A DNA stretch of 16,223 nucleotides. It comes from an uncultured Agathobaculum sp. GTDB lineage: Bacteria > Bacillota > Clostridia > Oscillospirales > Butyricicoccaceae. The stretch covers positions 1 to 16,223 of the forward strand of contig CAKSVR010000047.1 in NCBI GenBank assembly GCA_934504345.1, written 5' to 3'. A program made the translations under genes and the position numbers. The notes below the pieces were generated by a model. That model did no database searches and was not told the DNA's origin. It saw only the letters and a list, made by a program, of their open reading frames with translations. Shown one piece after another: positions 6,806 to 12,635 of this stretch; positions within the stretch are counted from its first letter, which is position 1; every line of letters begins with the position of its first letter.

Positions 6806-6840
6806 AATAATTACTAACTACTAATTCCTAATTACTAATT
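6806..6840 (-). repeat. Heptamer array, five units
   Basis: On the minus strand: AATTAGT, AATTAGG, AATTAGT, AGTTAGT, AATTATT in perfect 7-bp phase. The array ends 5 bases before the -35 box of the GntR/ABC operon promoter. Confidence 0.82.
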
Positions 6841-6845
6841 AACAC

Positions 6846-6874
6846 TTGACATATCGTTCAGCTCATGTTATATT
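6846..6874 (+). promoter_or_regulatory. Promoter of the GntR/ABC operon
   Basis: Consensus TTGACA (6846-6851), 17-base spacer, TATATT (6869-6874) preceded by TGT (extended -10). Predicted start near 6881, inside the operator dyad. Confidence 0.88.
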
Positions 6875-6876
6875 CT

Positions 6877-6903
6877 AACTGTACTAAAACACACAGTACA
6901 GTT
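6877..6903 (+). promoter_or_regulatory. Dyad operator of the GntR regulator
   Basis: A perfect 9-bp inverted repeat, AACTGTACT - 9 bases - AGTACAGTT, begins 2 bases past the -10 box and spans the predicted transcription start. A dimeric repressor bound there would block the promoter. GntR/YtrA regulators of self-regulated ABC operons usually bind such sites, so autorepression is the likely control. The assignment to this regulator is inference from position. Confidence 0.75.
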
Positions 6904-6944
6904 CACACACTCCGAAAACAATGAAAGGAAAGGAGGCGCGTCAG

Positions 6945-7316
6945 GTGATAAAAATCGATTATCGGGATGCCCGGCCCATCTATGAACAGGTGGTGGACGG
7001 CATTGAGGAGCTGGCTCTGCGTGGGGCACTGCCGGCGGACACCCAGCTGCCCAGCGTGCGGCAACTCGCGATGGAGCTATCCATCAACCCGAACACGATC
7101 CAGCGCGCTTACGGAGAGCTGGAGCGGCGCGGTGTGATATACGCCGCCAAAGGACGGGGAAATTTTGTGTCAGACAATGTTGCGGCGCTGTGTTCTCAGC
7201 GGCTGAACGAGCTGGGAGAACAGATAACCGCACTGGCCGGGCAGGCCCGCGCGCTCGGCGCGACTGAGGAGCAGCTGCACGGCTGGGTGGATAGGAAAGG
7301 AGAGAGCAGAACATGA
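6945..7316 (+). CDS. GntR-family transcriptional regulator, YtrA subfamily
   Basis: A 123-residue repressor. The N-terminal winged helix-turn-helix (RPIYEQVVDGIEELAL, then LPSVRQLAMELSINPNTIQR as recognition region, then YGELERRGVIYAAKGRGNFV as wing) is classic GntR. The short C-terminal helical region of about 45 residues is the YtrA-type dimerisation domain. Start: an ATG at 6921 lies too close to the promoter and itself contains the ribosome binding site. AGGAGG (6931-6936) sits 8 bases before the GTG at 6945, giving the usual family N-terminus MIKIDYRDARPIYEQV. The stop overlaps the next start (ATGA), showing translational coupling to the ATPase. Members respond to cell-wall antibiotics or other stress; the signal here is unknown. 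Confidence 0.93.
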   Translation: MIKIDYRDARPIYEQVVDGIEELALRGALPADTQLPSVRQLAMELSINPNTIQRAYGELERRGVIYAAKGRGNFVSDNVAALCSQRLNELGEQITALAGQARALGATEEQLHGWVDRKGESRT

Positions 7317-8212
7317 TTACGGCTCACAACGCGACCAAGCGGTTTGAGGACATCACGGCGGTCGATCACATCTGCGCCGAGGTAAGGGACGGTTCGGTCT
7401 ACGGGCTCATCGGCTCGAACGGCGCGGGCAAGTCCACGTTCCTGCGGATGCTGGCCGGCATCTTACAGCCGGACGAGGGCACGGTGCAGCTGGACGGAGA
7501 GGACATTTTCGAGAACATCGCGATGAAGGAACGGTTTTTCTTTATCTCGGATGAACAGTTCTTTTTCCCGAACAGCACGCCGAAGGAAATGAAGAACTAC
7601 TACAAGCGCTTTTACAGCAGATTCGATGAAAAACGCTATCACAGGCTGATGGACGGCTTCGGTCTGGACGAAAACCGCAAGCTGCGGACGTTCTCCAAGG
7701 GCATGAAAAAGCAGGTTTCGGTCATCTGCGGCGTATGCAGCGGCACAGACTACTTATTCTGCGATGAAACGTTCGACGGCCTCGACCCGGTCATCCGGCA
7801 GACGGTGAAGAGCCTGTTTGCCGAGGATGTGGCCGACAGAGGGCTCACGCCCATCATCGCCTCGCACAATCTGCGCGAGCTTGAGGACATCTGCGACCAT
7901 GTGGGTCTGCTGCACCGCGGCGGTATCCTGTTCTCGCGCGATCTGGACGAGATGAAGCTCGGGATGTACAAGGTGCAGTGCATTTTTACAAGCCCGCTGC
8001 CGGATTCCGCGTGGGACGGCTTCGACATTCTTCGAAAGGAGCAGCGCGGCTCGCTGTACACCATCACGGCGCGCGGCACCCGCGAGGAGCTGATGGCGAA
8101 GATCAACGCACTCAATCCCTCTTTCTGCGAGATGCTCCCGCTGACACTGGAGGAGATTTTCATTAACGAAACGGAGGTGGCAGGCTATGATGTCAAGAAA
8201 CTCCTGTTCTAA
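7313..8212 (+). CDS. ABC transporter ATP-binding protein (YtrB-like)
   Basis: The cytoplasmic ATPase of an ABC transporter driving the permease encoded next. In its 299 residues: Walker A GSNGAGKST (34-42), a degenerate signature FSKGMKKQ in place of LSGGQ (127-134), Walker B YLFCDE (147-152), D-loop GLDP (156-159) and the switch histidine in ASHNL (185). The SKGMKK signature is common in the YtrB/BcrA-like exporter ATPases. About 90 C-terminal residues form an accessory domain. It overlaps the regulator by 4 bases and the permease by 26 bases, so the three are one operon. Confidence 0.95.
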   Translation: MITAHNATKRFEDITAVDHICAEVRDGSVYGLIGSNGAGKSTFLRMLAGILQPDEGTVQLDGEDIFENIAMKERFFFISDEQFFFPNSTPKEMKNYYKRFYSRFDEKRYHRLMDGFGLDENRKLRTFSKGMKKQVSVICGVCSGTDYLFCDETFDGLDPVIRQTVKSLFAEDVADRGLTPIIASHNLRELEDICDHVGLLHRGGILFSRDLDEMKLGMYKVQCIFTSPLPDSAWDGFDILRKEQRGSLYTITARGTREELMAKINALNPSFCEMLPLTLEEIFINETEVAGYDVKKLLF

Positions 8213-10385
8213 GGGCCTCGTGCGTGACAGCATGAAGCGGAATCTGTGGGCCATCGTGCTGTCCACGGTGGGATTCTTTATGGCGCAGCTGCTGCCGGTG
8301 CTCATGACAGCCCAGCGCGGCATGGCGGCACATAAGCAGGATCTCGTAAACATGAGCGCGGCGGATGCCGCCGCCTGCTGGCAAAGCTATGTGGAGATCG
8401 TCGGTCGGATGCTGAGCGGACAGAATCCGTTCACCAAGCTGGCAGTCATCATTCTGGCAGTCACCTGCGGCATCAGTATGTTCGCGTATCTGCACAACCG
8501 CCGCAAGGTGGATTTCTACCACAGTCTGCCCATTTCGCGCAGCCGCCTGTTCGCGGTGGATTACGCGACCGGTGCGCTGTGTGCGCTGGTGCCGTATCTC
8601 GTGCTGCACCTGCTGAGCATCGTCTGCGCGTGCGCGATGGGCTTCGGTGAGGCGGTCAGCGCTTCGCTCGTCGGCGTGATGGCGGCGAATGTCATCTTCT
8701 TCTTCCTGCTGTATGCGCTGGCGGCTGCTACGACCATCTTCTGCGGCAACACCATCATCACGCTGCTGCTCGGTCTGTGGGTGTACTTCGGGCCGGTGCT
8801 CGTAAAGGTGCTGTGGAACGGCCTGCTGGGCATTTTCTTCACCACCTACTATTCGGGTGAGTCGCTTGCCAACTGGGTCGTTGGCAACAAGCTGTGCCCG
8901 ATGGTGCATTACTTCGGCGTGAATGGCACGCGGTACATGACGGGCGGATTTTCGGTCTATGCCTACACCGGCACGCCCTACGGCGATATGGTACCGAGTG
9001 CCGTCGGCACGCTGGTCGGCTACGCCATTGCGGCGGTCGCTGTCACCGCGCTGGCGCTGTTCCTGTTCCGCATCCGAAAGAGCGAACGCGCGGGCACGGC
9101 GCTGGCGTTCAAGCCCGCAAAGCTGCCGGTCAAGGTCATCATCAGTGCCGTGATGGGCGTGGCGCTTGCCGAGCTGTTCTACCTCATCGTTGACAGCTCC
9201 AAGCTGTGGTTCTGGGTCGGTCTGGTGCTCGGCACGGTCATCTTCCACTGCGTTGTCGAGATCATCTATGCATTCGACTTCCGCGCCATCTTCCGCAAGC
9301 CCATCCACCTTGCCGTTATCCTTGCGGTGCTGGTCGGCGGTATGCTGACCATGCAGGCGGATGTGTTCGGCTATGATGAGTGGCTGCCGGATGAGGGCAG
9401 CATCGAGGCGGTGTCTGTCGATTACAACATGGGCTACGAAAACAGCCGGTTCCTCAGCGAGCCGGAGAACATCGCGGCGGTGCGCCAGCTCGCAGCCATC
9501 GGCGTGGAGCACAAGGACGATACGGACGATAACAACGGCTATCTGGTAACGGCGTTCCGAATGAAGAACGGCAAGATCAAGAGCCGCGGATACAGTCTGC
9601 CGTACTCGGAAGAGGTTTCGCAGCTGGAAAACAAGGTGTACCAGTCGGCCGAGTACAAGAAGGTAAGCTGGACGCTGTTCAATCTGGGCGAGGTGCAGGA
9701 GGGCTGTCACCGCACGCTGGCATTCTACACCAACGGCGGCGGCAACGACTGCGCGGGCACGCTGGAGAACGAGGCGCAGGTGAATGAGATCATCGAAACG
9801 CTGCAAAGCGAGGCGCTGAGCCACACCGCCGATGCGATGCCGGTGCTGCATATCGAATTTGCACAGATGAATGCGGACTATTATAATGCGGACTATTATA
9901 ATGCGGACTATTGTTATGGTGAGGGCGGTGCCTGCGTGACCGAAAAGGACGTTAAGACACTGGCGCTCATCAAGCAGTACGCGGGCGTGGAGCCCAATCC
10001 GCTCTCCTCGAAAGAGGTGCAGAGCGCGATGCTGAGCATTTATCTGCCGGAAAAGGGCTGCTGGCAGGGCGTGGACGTGACCGACAAGGCGGACATTGAT
10101 GCGCTGATGAAGAACGCCGTGAATATCGATGCGATGAACCTGTACGGCAGCAATATGACGGCCTACGGCGTGCTCAACAACTGGGATACCGCAGATATTT
10201 ATGTGAACTACAAGAACGATGCCAACGGCGAGGTCTGGACGGCGAGTGTCGGCTATCTCCGGTCGCAGTATCCGACGGCCATCATCGAGAAGTACCGCGC
10301 CAAGGCGCTCGAGCTGGCGAACGGCGGCGGCGTTGTCAGCACGCAAAGCCATGATATCAGCTACACTTCGGAGGCGGTCGGATGA
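8187..10385 (+). CDS. ABC transporter permease, large, with C-terminal extracytoplasmic domain
   Basis: A 732-residue membrane protein, the partner of the preceding ATPase. The first 400 residues hold multiple helices: about 20-40 (LWAIVLSTVGFFMAQLLPVL), 84-103, 125-150, 158-200, 205-220, 270-292, 310-330, 335-358 and 370-385. The last 345 residues are hydrophilic and begin YDEWLPDEGSIEAVSVDYNMG; they may face outward as a sensing or substrate-binding domain. The architecture resembles uncharacterised Clostridia permeases carrying a C-terminal domain of unknown function (possibly DUF6449; from memory, unchecked). GGAGGT precedes the ATG by 8 bases. A threefold NADYY repeat (562-576) interrupts the C-terminal domain. 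Substrate unknown; regulator type suggests a stress or antibiotic-related exporter. Confidence 0.9.
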   Translation: MMSRNSCSKGLVRDSMKRNLWAIVLSTVGFFMAQLLPVLMTAQRGMAAHKQDLVNMSAADAAACWQSYVEIVGRMLSGQNPFTKLAVIILAVTCGISMFAYLHNRRKVDFYHSLPISRSRLFAVDYATGALCALVPYLVLHLLSIVCACAMGFGEAVSASLVGVMAANVIFFFLLYALAAATTIFCGNTIITLLLGLWVYFGPVLVKVLWNGLLGIFFTTYYSGESLANWVVGNKLCPMVHYFGVNGTRYMTGGFSVYAYTGTPYGDMVPSAVGTLVGYAIAAVAVTALALFLFRIRKSERAGTALAFKPAKLPVKVIISAVMGVALAELFYLIVDSSKLWFWVGLVLGTVIFHCVVEIIYAFDFRAIFRKPIHLAVILAVLVGGMLTMQADVFGYDEWLPDEGSIEAVSVDYNMGYENSRFLSEPENIAAVRQLAAIGVEHKDDTDDNNGYLVTAFRMKNGKIKSRGYSLPYSEEVSQLENKVYQSAEYKKVSWTLFNLGEVQEGCHRTLAFYTNGGGNDCAGTLENEAQVNEIIETLQSEALSHTADAMPVLHIEFAQMNADYYNADYYNADYCYGEGGACVTEKDVKTLALIKQYAGVEPNPLSSKEVQSAMLSIYLPEKGCWQGVDVTDKADIDALMKNAVNIDAMNLYGSNMTAYGVLNNWDTADIYVNYKNDANGEVWTASVGYLRSQYPTAIIEKYRAKALELANGGGVVSTQSHDISYTSEAVG
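9870..9914 (+). repeat. In-frame 15-bp tandem repeat, three copies
   Basis: AATGCGGACTATTAT occurs three times head to tail (third copy ending TTGT), encoding NADYY-NADYY-NADYC in the permease's C-terminal domain. The unit is a multiple of three, so slippage would add or remove five residues without a frameshift. Confidence 0.95.
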
Positions 10386-10818
10386 AACGCCGCAGCCAAG
10401 GCTGGAGCTCGTTCCGTTCGCGGACATCATTTCGGTCGTGACGGACAGCGCAGCGCCCGGTCTGGGCTCGTTCGTGAACATTTTCGGCAACATTACGCTG
10501 CTGTTTCCGCTCGGGCTGTTCCTGCTGCTGTTCTGGCGGTGGTTCGAGCGGGCGGGCCGCACCCTCGGGTGGTGCTTCGGCACCTCGCTCAGCATCGAGC
10601 TGATACAGCTGGTCGCGGGCGGTGTCACCTCGGCGGATGATCTGCTGCTGAATATGCTCGGCGGCGCACTGGGCTTCGCGGCGGCAAAGCTGCTGCTCAA
10701 GGCGTTCCCCAGGCTCGCGCCGACAGGCGAGGGGAGAGCACAGTGGGCGTTTCCGCTCGCGTGCTGGCTGGCCGTCATCGCGGCGAGCACAATATCCGAT
10801 CTGCCGGTGCTTTGGTAG
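10382..10818 (+). pseudogene. VanZ-like family gene, 5' end decayed
   Basis: A frame open to 10818 encodes a VanZ-type membrane domain: LELVPFADI, then FGNITLLFPLGLFLLLF, the core SLSIELIQLVAGGVTSADDLLLNMLGGALGF, and a last helix ending SDLPVLW. VanZ relatives are linked to glycopeptide (teicoplanin) tolerance in some species. The expected start, an ATG overlapping the permease stop (ATGA at 10382), is in another frame and stops after 19 codons (MKRRSQG...). The VanZ frame has no ATG, and its first GTG (10438) lacks a ribosome binding site. The usual first transmembrane helix before the LxLVPF motif is also missing. A deletion removing this helix and shifting the frame explains both. A sequencing indel alone would not restore the helix. 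Confidence 0.72.
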
Positions 10819-10856
10819 GAGCCGGCAGGTCGAAATGGATAGAGAGTGATATACGG

Positions 10857-10887
10857 AAACAGGCACACCGGGAGGTGTGCCTGTTTT
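10857..10887 (+). terminator. Terminator of the ABC operon
   Basis: A perfect 13-bp stem AAACAGGCACACC / GGTGTGCCTGTTT with a 4-base loop, followed by a short T-rich tail (TGGTGTT). It lies 38 bases past the VanZ stop. Confidence 0.78.
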
Positions 10888-10910
10888 GGTGTTGCTGGAA
10901 AATTGTTCGC

Positions 10911-10940
10911 AAAAATGAAAAAATCGCCGGTATCGGCGAT
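10911..10940 (-). terminator. Minus-strand terminator, end of the antisense RNA
   Basis: On the minus strand a perfect 7-bp stem ATCGCCG / CGGCGAT with loop ATAC is followed by TTTTTCATTTTT. No minus-strand protein gene precedes it. The only upstream minus promoter nearby is at 11218-11245, so it most likely ends the antisense RNA described below. Confidence 0.8.
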
Positions 10941-10942
10941 GA

Positions 10943-10971
10943 TTGACAGGGTTCGACAGGGCTGTTATAAT
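10943..10971 (+). promoter_or_regulatory. Perfect-consensus promoter of the peptide mRNA
   Basis: TTGACA (10943-10948), 17-base spacer, TATAAT (10966-10971) preceded by TGT: both boxes exact, with an extended -10. It is the strongest promoter in the window by sequence. Confidence 0.93.
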
Positions 10972-10977
10972 ACAGAT

Positions 10978-11210
10978 GGGCGCTGTTGCATATGGCGGTC
11001 AGACCTTCTTTCCTTTCCCGCAGTCTGCGGCAGGAGGGAGGTGGCGCAAGTGCAGAAAAAAGCATTTCAGCTTTTTGTTTGTGCAGTCGTTTTGCTGTAC
11101 ATTTTTTGCATAAATGCGCATTGACCGCTCGGGTAGGCTCCGAAGCGGTCAATGACTTTAAGTTATTGACAATGCAGAGGGTCTGACTGCTTGTAACAGC
11201 GCCTCTTTGT
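10978..11210 (+). ncRNA. Structured mRNA of a candidate type I toxin
   Basis: Predicted transcript from the consensus promoter. Its 5' end pairs with its 3' end: 10979-10987 (GGCGCTGTT) with 11195-11203 (AACAGCGCC), and 10994-11005 with 11180-11191 (12 pairs, a few G-U). Inside, CTTCTTTCC (11005-11013) can pair with the ribosome binding region GGAGGGAGG (11033-11041) around the hairpin CCGCAG-T-CTGCGG. A strong hairpin (11121-11154, TTGACCGCT.../...AGCGGTCAA) follows the peptide's stop codon. The T-rich CTCTTTGT after the closing stem may terminate transcription. End-to-end pairing plus a masked ribosome binding site is how type I toxin mRNAs (hok, AapA1) are kept silent. The boundaries are predicted from the sequence. 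Confidence 0.6.
11050..11124 (+). CDS. 24-aa hydrophobic peptide, candidate type I toxin
   Basis: A GTG-initiated frame of 24 codons, preceded by an excellent ribosome binding site (GGGAGGTG, 8 bases upstream). The peptide has a basic N-terminus (MQKKAFQ), a single hydrophobic helix at about residues 5-21 (FQLFVCAVVLLYIFCI) and the end NAH. This is the size and character of membrane-inserting type I toxins, and the position inside a structured RNA with an antisense partner supports that. I do not recognise the peptide family by sequence. Unlike many such toxins it lacks a charged C-terminus, so a leader or regulatory peptide remains possible. The frame is open further upstream, but no other start has a ribosome binding site. 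Confidence 0.55.
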   Translation: MQKKAFQLFVCAVVLLYIFCINAH

Positions 11211-11217
11211 ATCTATC

Positions 11218-11245
11218 ATTATAGCATATGCTCCGGTTTTGTCAA
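11218..11245 (-). promoter_or_regulatory. Strong promoter of the antisense RNA
   Basis: Minus strand TTGACA (11240-11245), 16-base spacer, TATAAT (11218-11223) preceded by TGC. Both boxes match the consensus exactly. It faces the promoter at 10943-10971. Confidence 0.88.
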
Positions 11246-11292
11246 GCGATGAAGCCGGGGCGTTTTTGTTAGGTGTGCAGATCGTTTACGGC

Positions 11293-11318
11293 GGCGGACT
11301 GAGGGCAGTCCGCCCTGC
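11293..11318 (-). repeat. Solitary REP-like unit R5
   Basis: Minus strand GCAG followed by GGCGGACTG-CCCT-CAGTCCGCC, a full 9-bp-stem palindrome of the R1-R4 family. Two base pairs are exchanged relative to the consensus on both arms, and the head has one change (GCAG for GTAG). No partner unit or heptamer array is seen. Confidence 0.72.
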
Positions 11319-11484
11319 GGTTCGCTGTTACGTTTTGCAGGTGGATTGAAAGGGCGATTTGGCGCTGCAATCCCTCCTTATAAGGTGTGCGCCTGCTGTT
11401 GCGGCTCTCCGAATGGAGCGTGTGCCCGCCGTTTCGTTCTGGTGCCGCCCGCAGCGTTTCTGCTACGCGCCTGCCGCCCCATCC

Positions 11485-11577
11485 GGTGGTGGATTCGCTT
11501 CCGTTGCGACGGAAGCCACGCCGGTTGAAACAGCCCACCGGGCTGTTTCTAAGAGCCGGCTTTCGAATCGCACCACC
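11485..11577. other. Nested inverted repeats forming a three-way junction
   Basis: Outer stem: GGTGGTGGATTCG (11485-11497) with CGAATCGCACCACC (11564-11577), 13 pairs and one bulged G. Inside are two hairpins: CTTCCGT-TGCG-ACGGAAG (11498-11515), and GAAACAGCCC-ACC-GGGCTGTTTC (11527-11549) extended by GCCGG/CCGGC (11520-11524/11556-11560). The outer arm repeats the T-arm sequence of the tRNA-Tyr fragment 60 bases away. Apart from R5 and this structure I see no supported gene in 11246-11622; frames across it lack ribosome binding sites. Confidence 0.6.
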
Positions 11578-11582
11578 TGACA

Positions 11583-11618
11583 CAAAAAATAAAGGATATT
11601 CCGAATGGAATATCCTTT
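11583..11618 (-). terminator. Original terminator of the tRNA-Tyr gene
   Basis: A perfect 12-bp stem AAAGGATATTCC / GGAATATCCTTT with a 4-base loop; on the minus strand it is followed by ATTTTTTGTG. It starts a few bases past the CCA end of the tRNA fragment. Confidence 0.85.
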
Positions 11619-11622
11619 ATTT

Positions 11623-11679
11623 TGGTGGAAGGTGGTGGATTCGAACCACCGAAGTCATAGACGACAGATTTACAGTCTG
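11623..11679 (-). tRNA. tRNA-Tyr(GTA) 3' half, displaced by integration (attachment site)
   Basis: Reading the minus strand: anticodon arm CAGA-CTGTAAA-TCTG with anticodon GTA (11671-11673), variable arm, T-arm GGTGG-TTCGAAT-CCACC (11634-11650), acceptor 3' strand ACCTTCC and encoded CCA (ending 11623). The D-arm and the 5' acceptor strand are absent; upstream of the anticodon arm the sequence is unrelated and the first pair of the anticodon stem is mismatched. This is the scar expected when an element inserts at the anticodon loop of a tRNA and supplies its own 3' copy. Because the tRNA's natural terminator lies to the left, the chromosome is on the left and the element on the right. Confidence 0.88.
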
Positions 11680-11849
11680 GAGCAACCCCGCAGAATACCT
11701 AAGGATTTCGGGGTTATTCCCTTATTGTTCCCTTGTTCTTTAGATAAATATCACTTCGAAGTCGATGCTCTATTCAGCAACAGCTTTACTTGCGGAGTAG
11801 GAATGGTATATGATGATGTATTATATTTGAACAGTTATGAAAATTTTTA

Positions 11850-12629
11850 CTATCGCCTAAAAACAGCCAATACAACCACTGCACTTATCAATATCATGAT
11901 GTTAAAGTACAGAACATAAGGATATTTTCGGCGTAACCGTCCCCAAGCTCGATGATTTTCTGGGCAGGACTCACATTCTCTTCCTTTGCAAGATGCTGCA
12001 ATGCTTTGATTCGCAATCTTAGATACTGCGTACATTAACATAAATAATGTGTTAAATGCAATAAATCCAACTATCAATAAATATAGAAGCATATTCTTCA
12101 CATTCATATTATTTATGTTCGAGAAAGTTTCTGCCAGTAACTTGATCTCGGTTGAGAAACCCAATACTATACCAGAAAAAATACCTAAAATTGCAATAGA
12201 TTGACCATGGAATCCATTGACACGGTCAAGTAGATCAGTTACATTTTTGTTGCTTTCGTTATTCAACTGTTGAGCTTGTTTTAATGCTTCATCCGCTTTA
12301 GCACTTAAAAATGCCACTTTCTCCATTCTAGCCAAACGTAATGCTTCTAACTTAATATGATCATATAACTTTGTCATACCCTTACTAAGGTTAGAATGAT
12401 CGTCTGATATTCTCGACATTACTCGTTCAAGAACAGCACAGACATTATCGCGCACATCACTCTGAAAACCCTCTAATTGTTGGGAAATTTCATAATATGA
12501 ATGCCGAAAAGTACCATCGTTATAGATTTCTTGAAAATCATTGAGTAACTCGTCGGCTTCCTCATCAGATGGCTCAATATAATGTGTCATGCTCTCAATG
12601 AGTTCACTTAGTTTCTCAGAATATTCCAT
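11850..12629 (-). CDS. Three-helix membrane protein, candidate toxin of a Panacea pair
   Basis: A 259-residue protein I do not recognise by family. Residues 1-135 are soluble, acidic and helical, with a coiled-coil-like stretch at about 80-135. Three hydrophobic helices follow at about 143-160 (SIAILGIFSGIVLGFST), 180-204 and 237-256. Between helices 2 and 3 is a cysteine cluster (Cys214, Cys219, Cys222) ending in a short basic segment. It starts 6 bases after the Panacea-domain gene with no good ribosome binding site of its own, suggesting translational coupling, as expected for a toxin made only with its antitoxin. Panacea antitoxins are known to pair with membrane-acting toxins, so a membrane-depolarising toxin or phage-defence effector is a reasonable inference. 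AT-rich codon use unlike the core genes. Confidence 0.6.
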   Translation of the reverse strand: MEYSEKLSELIESMTHYIEPSDEEADELLNDFQEIYNDGTFRHSYYEISQQLEGFQSDVRDNVCAVLERVMSRISDDHSNLSKGMTKLYDHIKLEALRLARMEKVAFLSAKADEALKQAQQLNNESNKNVTDLLDRVNGFHGQSIAILGIFSGIVLGFSTEIKLLAETFSNINNMNVKNMLLYLLIVGFIAFNTLFMLMYAVSKIANQSIAASCKGRECESCPENHRAWGRLRRKYPYVLYFNIMILISAVVVLAVFRR

Positions 12630-12635
12630 ATCAGA

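Larger units (their letters stand above)
10915..11211 (-). ncRNA. Candidate antisense antitoxin RNA
   Basis: Predicted minus-strand RNA starting near 11211, from the promoter at 11218-11245, and ending at the hairpin terminator 10911-10940. At about 300 nt it would be complementary to the whole peptide mRNA. A shorter form could end at the AAAAAGC/GCTTTTTT hairpin near 11057. The module is closed on each side: the ABC terminator ends incoming plus transcription, and the minus terminator ends the antisense RNA. Confidence 0.55.

Noticed and set aside
10382..10440. Programmed -1 frameshift joining MKRRSQG to the VanZ frame
   Set aside because: No slippery heptamer or downstream pseudoknot is evident, and the product would still lack the first transmembrane helix.
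8193..10868. An 891-codon open frame on the minus strand across the permease gene
   Set aside because: It is the mirror of a GC-rich coding strand: His/Arg/Ala/Gln-rich with no domain, while the plus strand encodes a clear permease with ribosome binding site and operon context.
10978..11210. 6S RNA
   Set aside because: The end-to-end stem first suggested it, but the interior forms several separate hairpins and a peptide frame with a strong ribosome binding site, not one long rod with a central bubble. The strong antisense promoter is also unexpected.
11623..11700. A complete tRNA-Tyr gene
   Set aside because: Beyond the anticodon arm no D-arm or matching 5' acceptor strand can be formed; the upstream sequence is unrelated.
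11740..11849. Plus-strand remnant gene reading YHFEVDALFSNSF
   Set aside because: It is short, continues from the tRNA-derived frame without a start or ribosome binding site, and has no recognisable domain; treated as noncoding sequence between the attachment site and the membrane protein gene.
11387..11919. Frames containing WWIRTTE or VVDSNHRSHRR across the tRNA fragment
   Set aside because: These are translations of the tRNA-Tyr 3' half on the wrong strand, a well-known annotation artefact.
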